Source: Streptomyces sp. H27-C3 (lineage in GTDB: Bacteria; Actinomycetota; Actinomycetes; Streptomycetales; Streptomycetaceae). From it: a stretch of 64,000 nt of DNA. The notes beneath the pieces are model-generated. The model ran no database searches, was not told the DNA's origin, and saw nothing but the letters and a program-made list of their open reading frames with translations. The translations under genes and the position numbers were made by a program. Below, in pieces: positions 1 to 9,078 of the stretch (position 1 is the stretch's first letter; each line of letters starts with the position of its first letter). The stretch spans positions 202,303 through 266,302 of the forward strand of contig NZ_JASITA010000005.1 in NCBI RefSeq assembly GCF_030063415.1, in the 5' to 3' direction.

Positions 1-1
1 G

Positions 2-1423
2 AAGGAGGTCGGCGACGAGGTCGCGGAGGACGAGCCGCTGCTTGAGGTCTCGACCGACAAGGTCGACACCGAGATCCCCTCCCCGGTCGCCGGCACCCTG
101 CTGGAGATCCTGGTCGCCGAGGACGAGAGCGCCGAGGTCGGCGCGAAGCTCGCCGTCATCGGTGCCAAGGGCGCGGCCCCGGCCGCCGCCCAGGCTCCGG
201 CCGCCCCGGCCCCGGCTCCCGCGGAGGAGGCTCCGAAGCAGGAAGCCCCCAAGCAGGAGGCCCCGGCTCCGGCCGCCGCCCCCGCTCCGAAGGCCCCCTC
301 GGCTCCGGCTCCGGCTCCGCAGCAGGCTCCGGCCCCTGCCGCACCCGCTCCGGCCCCGGCTCCGGCCGCCGCCCCCGCTCCGAAGGCCCCCTCGGCTCCG
401 GCTCCGGCTCCGCAGCAGGCTCCGGCCCCTGCCGCACCCGCTCCGGCTCGCGCCGCCGCTCCGGCAGCCCCGGCGCCCGCCGCCTCCGGCGGTGACGCCG
501 ACGGCGCCTACGTGACCCCCCTGGTCCGCAAGCTCGCCGCCGAGAACAGCGTCGACCTGTCCGCGGTCAAGGGCACCGGCGTCGGTGGCCGTATCCGCAA
601 GCAGGACGTCATCACCGCCGCGGAGGCCGCCGCTGCCGCCCCGGCCCCTGCCGCCGCCGCTCCGGCCGCCTCGAAGGCTCCGGCCCTTGAGGTGTCCCCG
701 CTGCGCGGCCAGACGGTCAAGATGACCCGCATGCGCAAGCTCATCGGCGACAACATGATGAAGGCGCTGCACACGCAGGCCCAGCTGACCACGGTCGTCG
801 AGGTCGACATCACCAAGCTGATGCGCCTGCGCGCCCAGGCCAAAGAGACGTTCGCCGCCCGTGAGGGCGTCAAGCTGTCCCCGATGCCGTTCTTCGTCAA
901 GGCCGCTGCCCAGGCACTGAAGGCCTACCCGGTCGTCAACGCCCGGATCAACGAGGACGAGGGCACGATCACCTACTTCGACACCGAGAACATCGGTATC
1001 GCGGTGGACTCCGAGAAGGGCCTGATGACCCCGGTCATCAAGGGTGCGGGCGACCTCAACCTGGCCGGTATCTCCAAGAAGACCGCGGAGCTGGCCGGCA
1101 AGGTCCGCGGCAACAAGATCACTCCGGACGAGCTGTCCGGCGCGACCTTCACGATCAGCAACACCGGCTCGCGCGGTGCGCTGTTCGACACGGTCATCGT
1201 GCCCCCCAACCAGGTCGCCATCCTGGGCATCGGCGCGACCGTCAAGCGCCCGGTGGTCATCAACCACCCGGACCTCGGCGAGACCATCGCGGTGCGCGAC
1301 ATGACGTACCTGGCACTGTCCTACGACCACCGCCTGGTCGACGGCGCCGACGCGGCCCGCTACCTGACGGCCGTCAAGGCCATCCTGGAAGCCGGCGAGT
1401 TCGAGGTCGAGCTCGGCCTGTAG
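2..1423 (+). CDS. sucB: Dihydrolipoyl acyltransferase E2 (2-oxoglutarate dehydrogenase type), 5'-truncated by window
   Basis: E2 component that carries acyl groups on lipoyl-lysine and transfers them to CoA in a 2-oxoacid dehydrogenase complex. The reading frame is open from base 2. It begins inside a lipoyl domain ([11 protein letters not shown], lipoyl Lys in DKVD), followed by a long Ala/Pro-rich linker (about bases 170-505), a peripheral subunit-binding domain ([29 protein letters not shown]), a second Ala/Pro linker, and the catalytic domain with the active-site motif [13 protein letters not shown] near the C-terminus. The N-terminus and any first lipoyl domain lie outside the window. 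aceE follows and lipB/lipA are 14 kb downstream, which suits a shared lipoate-dependent system. Actinobacterial SucB-like E2 proteins can serve both pyruvate and 2-oxoglutarate complexes, so substrate is not settled by sequence alone. Confidence 0.95.
   Translation, partial: KEVGDEVAEDEPLLEVSTDKVDTEIPSPVAGTLLEILVAEDESAEVGAKLAVIGAKGAAPAAAQAPAAPAPAPAEEAPKQEAPKQEAPAPAAAPAPKAPSAPAPAPQQAPAPAAPAPAPAPAAAPAPKAPSAPAPAPQQAPAPAAPAPARAAAPAAPAPAASGGDADGAYVTPLVRKLAAENSVDLSAVKGTGVGGRIRKQDVITAAEAAAAAPAPAAAAPAASKAPALEVSPLRGQTVKMTRMRKLIGDNMMKALHTQAQLTTVVEVDITKLMRLRAQAKETFAAREGVKLSPMPFFVKAAAQALKAYPVVNARINEDEGTITYFDTENIGIAVDSEKGLMTPVIKGAGDLNLAGISKKTAELAGKVRGNKITPDELSGATFTISNTGSRGALFDTVIVPPNQVAILGIGATVKRPVVINHPDLGETIAVRDMTYLALSYDHRLVDGADAARYLTAVKAILEAGEFEVELGL
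259..447 (+). repeat. 93-bp perfect tandem duplication in the E2 linker
   Basis: Bases 259-354 recur identically at 352-447, a period of 93 bp (31 codons). The unit encodes an Ala/Pro/Lys-rich linker segment. The identity extends to third codon positions, so the duplication looks recent; it keeps the frame and lengthens the flexible linker by 31 residues. Confidence 0.9.
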
Positions 1424-1451
1424 GCCCCAGCAGGACCGTACGCGTGCTGTC

Positions 1452-1486
1452 GGCGCCCCCGCCCGGAACATCCGGGCGGGGGCGCC
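1452..1486 (+). terminator. Terminator after sucB
   Basis: A perfect 16-bp stem (1452-1467 with 1471-1486) closes a 3-nt ACA loop, 29 bp after the sucB stop. There is no long T run, as is usual in Streptomyces. Confidence 0.85.
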
Positions 1487-1553
1487 GTCGTATTGTCTAG
1501 AACCTCCATCCGTCCAGAGCCTCCCCGCCCACCTCCCGCGCCAAGGAGCCTTC

Positions 1554-2177
1554 ATGACCCCGCCCGTCGTCCACTCGCTGCGCGAGCAGATCCGCGAGCA
1601 CATCGTGGAGGGCATCGTCAGCGGACGCTGGAAGCCGGGGGAGCGGATCGTGGAGCGGCGGATCGCGGTCGAGATGGAGGTCAGCCAGACGCCCGTGCGC
1701 GAGGCGCTGCGGGAGCTGGAGACGCTGCGGCTGATCGAGTCGGCCCCCAACAAGGGCGTACGGGTGCGGAACCTGTCGGCGGCCGACCTGGAGGAGAGCT
1801 ATCCGGTACGGGCGGGTCTTGAGCAGATCGCCGCGGAGCTGGCGGCCGAGCGGCTGGCCGAGGACTGCTCGGCGCTGGAGCCCCATGTGGCGGCGCTGTA
1901 CGCGGCAGACCGGACGGCCGACGGGACGGCCCAGGTGCGGCACACGGTCGGCTTCCACCGGGAGCTGGTGCGGGCGGCCCACAACGGCGTACTTCTGCAC
2001 ACCTGGGAGGGCCTGGGCATCGAGGTCTTCACCGCACTGGCCATCCGCTGGCTCGGGACCGTGCAGAAGTCGTACGCCGAGGAGCACCAGGACCTGGTCG
2101 AGGCCTTCCGCCGACGCGATCCGCAGATCGGCGCTCTGGTGAAGGAGCACGTGCTCGGGTGTGCTCCGCGTGCCTGA
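1554..2177 (+). CDS. GntR-family regulator, FCD (FadR-like) subfamily
   Basis: A 207-aa transcriptional regulator. Residues about 8-70 form the winged helix typical of GntR proteins (SLREQIREHIVEG, then SQTPVREALREL as recognition segment). Residues about 85-200 are an all-helical FCD ligand domain with the expected metal-binding type histidines (TVGFHRELVRAAH, EEHQDLVEAF, VKEHV). It starts at ATG 1554 after AAGGAG. Sitting between sucB and aceE, it is a natural candidate for control of pyruvate dehydrogenase synthesis in response to an organic acid. That role is inferred from position and from PdhR/FadR relatives; the ligand is unknown. Confidence 0.9.
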   Translation: MTPPVVHSLREQIREHIVEGIVSGRWKPGERIVERRIAVEMEVSQTPVREALRELETLRLIESAPNKGVRVRNLSAADLEESYPVRAGLEQIAAELAAERLAEDCSALEPHVAALYAADRTADGTAQVRHTVGFHRELVRAAHNGVLLHTWEGLGIEVFTALAIRWLGTVQKSYAEEHQDLVEAFRRRDPQIGALVKEHVLGCAPRA

Positions 2178-2268
2178 TTTGAACCGATTCGCGAGGGCAC
2201 AGCGTGCCCTGTTTCGTGGCACGGAATGCCACTTTTGGGATGCGGAGAAGTTTTTCCCTTCAACCCTT

Positions 2269-2285
2269 TGATCGATCATCGATCA
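2269..2285. promoter_or_regulatory. 17-bp perfect palindrome upstream of aceE
   Basis: TGATCGAT, a central C, then ATCGATCA: a perfect odd palindrome 102 bp before the aceE start and 92 bp after the GntR gene. Size and symmetry suit a dimeric repressor such as the adjacent FCD regulator. Binding by that regulator is inferred. Confidence 0.55.
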
Positions 2286-2386
2286 GCGCTCTACAGTCGA
2301 CGACGGACTCACCAGTCCACAGCCCTGTCCTGCCAGCCAGGGCCCCCCTTTTTTCTCCACCCCCCTCCTTCACGGAAGGCGGCGTC

Positions 2387-5062
2387 ATGACCGACCCCGT
2401 ACGCAAGCTTCCGAGCGAGCTCGACCAGCTCCCGGACCGCGACCCCGAGGAGACCGCCGAATGGGCGGACTCCCTCGATGCCGTCACCAAGGCGGCGGGT
2501 CCGCACCGTGCCGCGTATCTGATGCGTCGCTCCCTCCAGCACGCCGAGGGCGCGGGAATCGCGCTGCCCAAGCTGCTGGAGACCGACTACGTCAACACCA
2601 TCCCCACCGGCGCGGAGCCCCAGTTCCCCGGTGACGAGGCGATGGAACAGCGCATCACCGCGTGGAACCGCTGGAACGCGGCCGCCATGGTGACCCGCGG
2701 CTCGCGCTTCGGCGTCGGCGGCCACATAGCCACCTTCGCCTCGGCGGCGTGGCTGTACGAGACCGGCTTCCAGCACTTCTTCCGCGGCAAGGAGGGAGGG
2801 TCGGGCGACCAGCTCTACATCCAGGGCCACGCCTCCCCCGGCATCTACGCCCGTGCCTTCCTGGACGGCCGTATCAGCGAGCAGCAGCTCGACAACTTCC
2901 GGCAGGAGGCGGGCGGCCAGGGCCTCCCCTCCTACCCGCACCCGCGCCGGCTGCCCTGGCTGTGGGAGTTCCCCACCGTCTCCATGGGCCTGGGCCCGCT
3001 CTCCGCGATCTACCAGGCGCGGTTCAACCGCTACCTGACCGGCCGCGGCATCAAGGACACCACCGACTCGCACGTCTGGGCGTTCCTGGGCGACGGTGAG
3101 ATGGACGAGCCCGAGTCGACCGCCGCCCTCGCGCTGGCCGGTCGCGAGCAGCTCGACAACCTGACCTTCGTCATCAACTGCAATCTGCAGCGCCTCGACG
3201 GTCCGGTCCGCGCGAACTTCAAGATCGTGCAGGAGCTGGAGGCACAGTTCCGCGCCGCAGGCTGGAACGTCGTCAAGTCCCTGTGGGGCTCCGCCTGGGA
3301 CGAACTGCTCCAGCTCGACACCACGGGCGCGCTGGTGCGCCGCCTGCGCGAGGTGCCCGACGCGCAGTTCCAGACGTACGCCACGCGTGATGTCGCGTAC
3401 ATCCGCGAGCACTTCTTCGGCGCCGACCCCGCGCTGGTGCGGCTGGCCGGCGTCCTCACCGACGCGAAGATCGCCGAGTGTTTCCACACCTCGCGCGGCG
3501 GCCACGAGCCGCGCAAGGTGTACGCCGCCTACCGCGCCGCCGTCGAGTTCAAGGGCGCGCCGACCGTGATCCTCGCGCAGACGGTGAAGGGCTACACGCT
3601 CGGCGCCGGCTTCGAGTCGCGCAACGCCAACCACCAGATGAAGAAGCTCTCGGGCAAGGAGTTCCGCACGATGCGGGACCTGCTCGACCTCCCCATCCCG
3701 GACGCCAAGCTGGACGAGGACCTGGTGCCTTACGGCCACCCGGGCGCCGACTCCCCCGAGGTCCGTTATCTGCACGAGCGCCGCGCGGCGCTCGGCGGCC
3801 CCGCCCCCGCGCGCAAGGTGCACCCGGTGGCGCTGCCCGAGCCCTCCGAGAAGGCGTTCAAGGCGGTACTGAAGGGCTCGGGGACGCAGGAGATGGCCAC
3901 CACCATGGCCTTCGTGCGGCTGATGAAGGACCTGATGCGGGAGAAGGAAACCGGCAAGCGCTGGGTTCCGATCGTCCCCGACGAGGCCCGCACCTTCGGC
4001 CTGGAGTCGCTCTTCCCTTCGGTCGGCATCTACTCGCCGCTCGGCCAGACGTACGACCCGGTCGACCGCGACCAGCTCATGTACTACAAGGAAGCCAAGG
4101 ACGGTCAGGTCCTCAACGAGGGCATCACCGAGGCCGGTTCCATGGCCGACTTCATCGCCGCGTCGACGTCGTACGCGACGCACGGCGAGCCGATGATCCC
4201 GTTCTACATCTTCTACTCGATGTTCGGCTGGCAGCGCACCGCCGACCAGATGTGGCAGCTCGCCGACCAGCTCGGCCGCGGCTTCATCGTCGGCGCGACG
4301 GCGGGCCGCACCACGCTCACCGGTGAGGGCCTGCAGCACGCGGACGGTCACTCGCATCTGATCGCCGCGACCAACCCGGCGTCGCTCAACTACGACCCGG
4401 CGTTCGCGTACGAGATCGGCATCATCGTCAAGGACGGGCTGCGCCGCATGTACGGCCCGGACCCGGAGAAGAACGAGAACGTCTTCTACTACCTGACGGT
4501 CTACAACGAGCCCAAGCGCCAGCCCGCGATGCCCGAGGGCGTCGAGGAGGGCATCGTCAAGGGGCTGTACCGCTTCAACCAGGGCGAGGCGCCGGCCGCG
4601 GACTCGCCGCGGATCCAGCTGCTCGCCTCGGGCACGGCGATCCACTGGACCCTGGAGGCCCAGCAGCTGCTGGCCGCCGACTGGGGCGTGGCCTCCGACA
4701 TCTGGTCGGCCACCTCCTGGAGCGAGCTGCGCCGCGACGCGCTGGCCTGCGACGAGGCGCTGCTCCAGGGCGAGCAGCGCACGCCGTACATCACCCGCGC
4801 CCTGGCCGGGGCCCCCGGCCCGGTGCTTGCGGTCAGCGACTGGATGCGGCAGGTCCCGGACCAGATCAGCCAGTGGGTCGAGCAGGACTACACCTCGCTC
4901 GGCACGGACGGCTTCGGTCTGTCCGACACCCGCGAGGCGGCGCGCCGGCACTTCGGAGTGGATGCCCAGTCGGTCGTGGTCGCGGCCCTCGCGGCGCTGG
5001 CCCGGCGCGGCGAGGTCAAGCCGGAGACGGTCAAGGAAGCGCGGGAGCGGTACGGGCTGTAG
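2387..5062 (+). CDS. aceE: Pyruvate dehydrogenase E1 component, homodimeric type
   Basis: An 891-aa thiamine-diphosphate enzyme that decarboxylates pyruvate and reductively acetylates lipoyl-E2. Start is ATG 2387 after GGAAGG; the frame is open further upstream but has no better ribosome site. The N-terminal third holds the TPP motif [10 protein letters not shown] followed by [12 protein letters not shown]. The middle and C-terminal transketolase-like domains are complete ([26 protein letters not shown]). Length matches the AceE family (about 890-910 aa). It lies alone between hairpins, downstream of the GntR gene and the palindrome at 2269-2285. Confidence 0.97.
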   Translation: MTDPVRKLPSELDQLPDRDPEETAEWADSLDAVTKAAGPHRAAYLMRRSLQHAEGAGIALPKLLETDYVNTIPTGAEPQFPGDEAMEQRITAWNRWNAAAMVTRGSRFGVGGHIATFASAAWLYETGFQHFFRGKEGGSGDQLYIQGHASPGIYARAFLDGRISEQQLDNFRQEAGGQGLPSYPHPRRLPWLWEFPTVSMGLGPLSAIYQARFNRYLTGRGIKDTTDSHVWAFLGDGEMDEPESTAALALAGREQLDNLTFVINCNLQRLDGPVRANFKIVQELEAQFRAAGWNVVKSLWGSAWDELLQLDTTGALVRRLREVPDAQFQTYATRDVAYIREHFFGADPALVRLAGVLTDAKIAECFHTSRGGHEPRKVYAAYRAAVEFKGAPTVILAQTVKGYTLGAGFESRNANHQMKKLSGKEFRTMRDLLDLPIPDAKLDEDLVPYGHPGADSPEVRYLHERRAALGGPAPARKVHPVALPEPSEKAFKAVLKGSGTQEMATTMAFVRLMKDLMREKETGKRWVPIVPDEARTFGLESLFPSVGIYSPLGQTYDPVDRDQLMYYKEAKDGQVLNEGITEAGSMADFIAASTSYATHGEPMIPFYIFYSMFGWQRTADQMWQLADQLGRGFIVGATAGRTTLTGEGLQHADGHSHLIAATNPASLNYDPAFAYEIGIIVKDGLRRMYGPDPEKNENVFYYLTVYNEPKRQPAMPEGVEEGIVKGLYRFNQGEAPAADSPRIQLLASGTAIHWTLEAQQLLAADWGVASDIWSATSWSELRRDALACDEALLQGEQRTPYITRALAGAPGPVLAVSDWMRQVPDQISQWVEQDYTSLGTDGFGLSDTREAARRHFGVDAQSVVVAALAALARRGEVKPETVKEARERYGL

Positions 5063-5078
5063 TCGGCCCCGCGCTCCT

Positions 5079-5117
5079 GCGGCAGCCCCTCGTCGCGACG
5101 CGGTGGGGGGCTGCCGC
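5079..5117 (+). terminator. Terminator after aceE
   Basis: An 11-bp perfect stem, GCGGCAGCCCC (5079-5089) with GGGGCTGCCGC (5107-5117), lies 17 bp after the aceE stop. Confidence 0.75.
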
Positions 5118-5164
5118 GCTTCACGCTCCGGGCCGCGCGCGGGATCGCGCGGCACAATGCCTCC

Positions 5165-6130
5165 ATGCGCGCTGCCCGGCTCATCAAGATGGTGCTCCTC
5201 CTCCAGTCCCGGCCCTCCATGACCGGGGCCGAGCTGGCGCACGAGCTGGAGGTGTCCGAGCGGACCGTCACGCGGGACGCGCAGGCCCTGTCGGAGGCAG
5301 GTGTCCCGGTGTACGCGGACCGGGGCCGGACCGGCGGGTACCGGCTGATCGGCGGCTACCGGACCCGGCTGACCGGGCTCGGCCGCAGCGAGGCCGAGGC
5401 GCTCTTCCTGTCCGGGCTGCCGGGCGCGCTGCGCGAGATGGGGCTGGAGGACGCCGCCTCAGCCGCCAGGCTGAAGGTTTCGGCAGCCCTCCTGCCCTCC
5501 CTCCGGGGCGCCCCGGACTCGGCGGCGCAGCGCTTCCATCTGGACGCGCCCGGCTGGTACCAGGAAACCCGGGTGCCCAAGGCGTTGCCCGCCGTCGCCG
5601 AGGCGGTCTGGGACGACCGGCTGCTGACCGCCCGCTACGGACGGGCCGACCGGGTGGTGGAGCGGGAGCTGGCGCCGCACGGGCTCGTCCTCAAGGCCGG
5701 CGTCTGGTACCTGTGTGCCCGCGCCGAGGGCGACTTCCGGGTCTACCGACTGGACAGATTCACCGCGGTGGCCGTCTCGCAGGACCGGTTCGAACGGGAC
5801 GAGAGCTTCGATCTGCCGGGCTTCTGGGCGGAGCGGGCCGCCCAGTTCAGCCGGTCGCTGCTGCGTGCGGAGGTCGTCGTCCGCCTCTCCGAGGAGGGCG
5901 TGCGCATCCTGCCCCACGTCACGGACCGGGCCGCCGCCGAGGAGGCCCTGGAGGCGGCGGGCCCACCGGACGACCGGGGCCTGACCACGGTCACGCTCCC
6001 CGTGGAATCGGCGGACGTGGCGCACTCCCAGCTGCTGGCCCTGGGCCCGGAGGTCGAGGTGCTCGAACCCGCGGAGCTGCGGGCCCGGTTCGCGGACGCG
6101 GCGGCCAGGATGCGGGAACTGTACGGCTGA
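5165..6130 (+). CDS. WYL-domain transcriptional regulator (YafY-like)
   Basis: A 321-aa regulator with an N-terminal HTH_11-type winged helix (residues about 5-60: RLIKMVLLLQSRPSMTGAELA, then SERTVTRDAQALSEAGVPVY) and a WYL ligand-sensing domain (about 130-215: DDRLLTARYGR, GLVLKAGVWYLCAR, FRVYRLDRF), ending in the WCX extension. Such proteins sense nucleic-acid or small ligands in DNA-damage and metabolic contexts; no target is evident. The convergent SDR gene begins 30 bp beyond its stop. Confidence 0.88.
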   Translation: MRAARLIKMVLLLQSRPSMTGAELAHELEVSERTVTRDAQALSEAGVPVYADRGRTGGYRLIGGYRTRLTGLGRSEAEALFLSGLPGALREMGLEDAASAARLKVSAALLPSLRGAPDSAAQRFHLDAPGWYQETRVPKALPAVAEAVWDDRLLTARYGRADRVVERELAPHGLVLKAGVWYLCARAEGDFRVYRLDRFTAVAVSQDRFERDESFDLPGFWAERAAQFSRSLLRAEVVVRLSEEGVRILPHVTDRAAAEEALEAAGPPDDRGLTTVTLPVESADVAHSQLLALGPEVEVLEPAELRARFADAAARMRELYG

Positions 6131-6139
6131 GGGCGGCCC

Positions 6140-6160
6140 CCGGCCGCACACAGCGGCCGG
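6140..6160. terminator. Bidirectional hairpin between convergent genes
   Basis: CCGGCCGC (6140-6147), loop ACACA, GCGGCCGG (6153-6160). It sits between the stop codons of the WYL gene and the SDR gene and can serve both. Confidence 0.65.
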
Positions 6161-7084
6161 TCAGCGGTAGTCGCTCGCCGGCGCGTCCTTGCCGCCCATC
6201 GCGACCTCCGAGATGTACGCCCAGGCGTCCGGCCTGCTGCCGTCCGCGTCCGTGAACCCGTACACCTTGGCGAGCTCTCCGCTGGAGAGGGACTGGCCGG
6301 TCCAGCGGGCCCGCTCAGGGTCGGCCGCGACGGCCGCGACCGCCCGTCCGACGAACACCGGTGATTCGGCGATGGCGAAGTGCGGGTCCTTCGCGATCCC
6401 GTCCCGCCAGTTCTCCTCGGTGACGCCGAAGTGATCCAGCATCTGCTCGGAGCGCAGGAACCCCGGGGTGACGGAGACCGCCGTACCGCCGAGGTCCTTG
6501 AGGTCCTCACTCAGGTTGTACGCCATCCGGATCGGGCCGTTCTTGGCGAGGTCGTAGTAGAAGTTCTCGCGGAAGTTCCGGTTGGACTCCGCCGTGCCGT
6601 CGGTGACCTCGACGACGAGACCACCCCGGTTCCTGATCAGCAGCGGAAGGGCGATGCTGCTGGTGATGATGTGGCTCTTCACGCTGAGTTCCAGCATGCG
6701 CAGGCCCTGGTCGAGGTCGGTCTCCCACATCTTCTTGCCGAACACGACCAGGTGCTCACCGCCCCAGAGGTTGTTGACGAGGATGTCGAGGCGCCCGTGG
6801 TCGCGCTCGATGCGCGCGACGACCTCCCCGACCTGATCCCGGTCCAGATGGTCCGCGGGCAAGGCGATGCCGAAGCCGCCCGCCGCCGTGACGAGCTCGG
6901 CGGTCTCCTCGATGGTCTCCGTCGACCTGCCGACCTCGCTGAGCCGCTCGCGGGTGGTGCGCCCGGTCGCGTACACCGTCGCGCCCGCCGCCCCGAGCTG
7001 CACCGCGATCTGCCGCCCCGCTCCCCGGGTGGCCCCCGCGACCAGTGCGATCCGGCCCGCCAGTGGTGCGTTCTGCTCGCTCAT
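6161..7084 (-). CDS. Short-chain dehydrogenase/reductase
   Basis: A 307-aa NAD(P)-dependent oxidoreductase of the classical SDR fold. Seen: the cofactor loop GATRGAGR near residue 17, the ILVNNLWGG motif (NNAG position), and the catalytic YDLAK (Tyr-x3-Lys). It carries an insertion between the cofactor loop and beta-4, making it longer than the usual 250 aa. ATG 7084 is preceded by GGAGGAG. The start overlaps the stop (TGA 7083-7081) of the broken upstream frame. Two direct repeats at 7111-7160 may control it. Substrate unknown. Confidence 0.9.
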   Translation of the reverse strand: MSEQNAPLAGRIALVAGATRGAGRQIAVQLGAAGATVYATGRTTRERLSEVGRSTETIEETAELVTAAGGFGIALPADHLDRDQVGEVVARIERDHGRLDILVNNLWGGEHLVVFGKKMWETDLDQGLRMLELSVKSHIITSSIALPLLIRNRGGLVVEVTDGTAESNRNFRENFYYDLAKNGPIRMAYNLSEDLKDLGGTAVSVTPGFLRSEQMLDHFGVTEENWRDGIAKDPHFAIAESPVFVGRAVAAVAADPERARWTGQSLSSGELAKVYGFTDADGSRPDAWAYISEVAMGGKDAPASDYR

Positions 7085-8062
7085 GTCTGCTCCTCCGTGT
7101 GAATACGCCGTGTGCTTGGGCGTCGATACGCGCGCCGCTGCTGTGCTTGCGCATCGACACTGCCACCGAAAGCAGACACCTTCTGTCGGGTATTCGCGTT
7201 CAGCGCCCGCCCCGCCGCGGAGCGGTCGACGGGCCCGGCGGCCACGACGGGGGCGCGCGCGTCCTCGCGCTCGTCCCCGGCTCCGGCCAGCGCGGGCAGC
7301 GTCACGGCGGCCAGCGCGACCACCGCGGCGGCGGCGACGGCGACGGCCGCGCGGCCCCGCTGCCGCCTGCGCAGCAGATCCGTGGGGCGGGTGTGCACGA
7401 AGCAGGGGTCGAACTCGCCGGAGAGCAGCAGCGCCCCGGAGCCCCCGCCCGGCTCCTCCCCGGCCGTGCGGGCCAGCCGCTCCGCGGTGCGCGGGCTGAG
7501 GCCCGCCTCCACCACGCCCGCTTCGGTGAGCAGGGTGCGGGTCTGCGACTCGGAGAGCCCTTCGAGCCGGCGCAGGGCGAGCGCGGCCCTGGTCGGCGCG
7601 TCAGCCCCGGACAGCACCTGCTCCAGCGCCAGCTCGTCGGCGCCAACCCGCCGCCGGGAAGAGCCGCAGCCCCCAGACGGCGGGCAGGACGTGGCGCAGC
7701 GGCGTGGGCGCCGGGAGGCGGGCGGGCCACCAGCCGGGGCGCCGCGCGCGGGCCAGCGCGTGGTGCAGCACCCGGGCGCGGACCAGGGCGTACCCGGGGC
7801 TGGTGGCCGGGGCTCCGCGCTGGGCCGGGACTCTGGGCGCCGTGGGCGGTTCGGTACGGGCCCTGGGCAGGGCGCGCTGCACGGTGGCGTGGGCGGCGAG
7901 CACCCGCCGGTGGCGGCCCAGAGCGGGCGGCAAGGTGATAAAGGCGAGCCGGACAAGTCGCGGATAGTGCTCGACGAGTGCGGCTTCGGCCTGCTCCACG
8001 CTCAGCGGTGCCCCCATGGCTCCGGTGAGCTCCGACGGCTCCGGCTGGTCTGCGATTCGCAT
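7081..8062 (-). pseudogene. Frameshifted, shortened paralogue of the sigma-like membrane protein at 39746
   Basis: The N-terminal part (from ATG 8062: SVEQAEAALVEHYPRLVRLA, then VWGLRLFPAAG) closely matches the intact gene at 39746-41695. At 7645-7646 one extra base shifts the frame. The homology then resumes in the next frame (GADELALEQVLSG, LRRLEGLSESQTRTLLTEAG, FDPCFVHTRPTDLLRRRQRG, then a transmembrane helix AVAVAAAAVVALAAVTLPAL). After the helix the large extracytoplasmic domain of the paralogue is missing; the frame runs out to a TGA that overlaps the SDR start codon. Either a real pseudogene or a single-base sequencing error in an already shortened gene; the C-terminal loss is real in both cases. 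Confidence 0.75.
7111..7160. promoter_or_regulatory. Pair of 19-bp direct repeats upstream of the SDR gene
   Basis: TGTGCTTGGGCGTCGATAC (7111-7129) and TGTGCTTGCGCATCGACAC (7142-7160) agree at 16 of 19 positions. They are spaced 31 bp start to start, close to three helical turns. They end 27 bp upstream of the SDR start, a plausible operator position. No regulator can be assigned. Confidence 0.5.
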
Positions 8063-8077
8063 GACGAGGGCAACCCC

Positions 8078-8160
8078 TTACGACCTCACCCACGATTGGC
8101 AGCGGCGTCGCGGCGCCTGGGACCTCCGCCTCCCACTGTCAATCGCGGGTGAGGTCGTTA
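8078..8160. repeat. Dispersed hairpin repeat, short copy F
   Basis: Ends TTACGACCTCACCC (8078-8091) and GGGTGAGGTCGTTA (8147-8160) form imperfect inverted repeats of about 25 bp with 22 matches, around an 83-bp unit. The ends match those of the longer copies A-E in ACGACCTC; the centre is different. It lies between the divergent broken gene (start 8062) and the DUF4240 gene. Confidence 0.6.
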
Positions 8161-8344
8161 GAGGGTGAGTAATCGTGCTTCGCTTGCCCTTCAAACGAGT
8201 GAATCATGGGACGGTCACACCGGATGCGCCCCCGATTGGCTCACCGCACCATGCGGACAGGCGCTCGAACGTGAGTAACAAGACATCCGTATACGGTGCG
8301 CTCCGCGTGCGCCTGCCCGTCTAAACCCCGATGCTTGACCCGTG

Positions 8345-8863
8345 ATGGACGAGACGGACTTCTGGGAGATCATCGACCGCACCCGCGTGGCCGCCGAGGG
8401 CGACCCCGAGGATCATGCCGACCTGCTTGTCGAGCGCCTGCTCCAGCGCGACCCCGATTCCGTGCTCGACTTCGCCAGACATTTCGAGGTGCGCTACAAC
8501 CGCGCGTACCGCTGGGATCTGTGGGGCGCGGCGGCCGTGCTCCTCGGCGGCGCGAGCGACGACGCCTTCGACTACTTCCGCTGCTGGCTGATCGGCCAGG
8601 GCCGGGAGGTCTTCGAGGGCTCGCTGCACGACCCGGACAACCTGGCCGAGCTGCTCGACGAGTTCGACGACGAGATCGACGGCGACGGCGAGGAGCTGGG
8701 GTTCGCGGCGGACGAGGCGTACGAGCAGCTCACCGGCGCGGTCGCGCCCGACCTGGGTGTCCCGGCGCAGGCGCCCGAACCGGAGGGCTCGCCCTTCGAC
8801 TTCGAGAACAACGACGTACTGGCCGACCGCTACCCGCGGCTCTGGGAGCGGTTCGGCGCGTAA
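8345..8863 (+). CDS. DUF4240 domain protein
   Basis: A 172-aa acidic cytoplasmic protein. MDETDFWEIIDRTR at the N-terminus and the helical body (LVERLLQRDPDSVLDFARHF, RWDLWGAAAVLLGGASDD) match the DUF4240 family, whose function is unknown. ATG 8345 is used; GTG 8342 directly before it is equally possible. Its TAA stop (8861-8863) forms the first bases of repeat copy A. The 180 bp upstream, beyond copy F, hold two GTGAGTAA words (8165, 8271) but no clear promoter. Confidence 0.85.
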   Translation: MDETDFWEIIDRTRVAAEGDPEDHADLLVERLLQRDPDSVLDFARHFEVRYNRAYRWDLWGAAAVLLGGASDDAFDYFRCWLIGQGREVFEGSLHDPDNLAELLDEFDDEIDGDGEELGFAADEAYEQLTGAVAPDLGVPAQAPEPEGSPFDFENNDVLADRYPRLWERFGA

Positions 8864-9024
8864 CGACCTCCCCTGCGGTAGAGAGTGGATCGGTGAGCGG
8901 CGTCCGGTGGCTGCGATTGCGGGGCGGAGGAGGGAATCGACGCGGAGCGTCGTTGACCGACGACAACGCCGCGAGCGGAGTCGCGGGACGCCGGGAGCCC
9001 GCTCCGTATCGCGGGGGAGGTCGT
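8861..9024. repeat. Dispersed hairpin repeat, copy A
   Basis: A 164-bp copy running from TAACGACCTCCCC to GGGGGAGGTCGT. The core (GCGGAGCGTCGTTGACCGAC and GACGCCGGGAGCCCG) matches copies B-E, but the terminal arms differ (CCCTGCGG / CGCGGGGG instead of GGGGGCAAT / ATTGCCCCC), marking a subfamily. It supplies the stop codon of the DUF4240 gene and ends 16 bp before the terminator stem of the convergent phosphatase gene. Confidence 0.8.
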
Positions 9025-9039
9025 CACACTCCACCTGCC

Positions 9040-9078
9040 GCAGCCGCCCGCCCGCCTTCATCGGTGGCGGGCGGCTGC
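9040..9078 (-). terminator. Terminator of the SpoIIE phosphatase gene
   Basis: A perfect 13-bp stem, GCAGCCGCCCGCC (9040-9052) with GGCGGGCGGCTGC (9066-9078). The stop codon of the phosphatase gene (9058-9060) lies in the loop. Confidence 0.7.

Noticed and set aside
42..515. Arg/Pro-rich frames on both strands in the first 500 bases
   Set aside because: They are shifted readings of the Ala/Pro linker of the E2 protein, whose true frame is open from base 2.
1491..1506. Operator upstream of the GntR gene around TCTAGA
   Set aside because: The symmetry is only 6 bp and unlike the 17-bp palindrome before aceE; too weak to list.
2309..5242. A long minus-strand frame opposite aceE
   Set aside because: Antisense artefact of GC-rich codon bias; aceE is unmistakable on the plus strand.
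8861..9024. Insertion sequence with its own transposase
   Set aside because: The repeat copies are about 120-170 bp and encode no plausible protein; only a non-autonomous element is possible.
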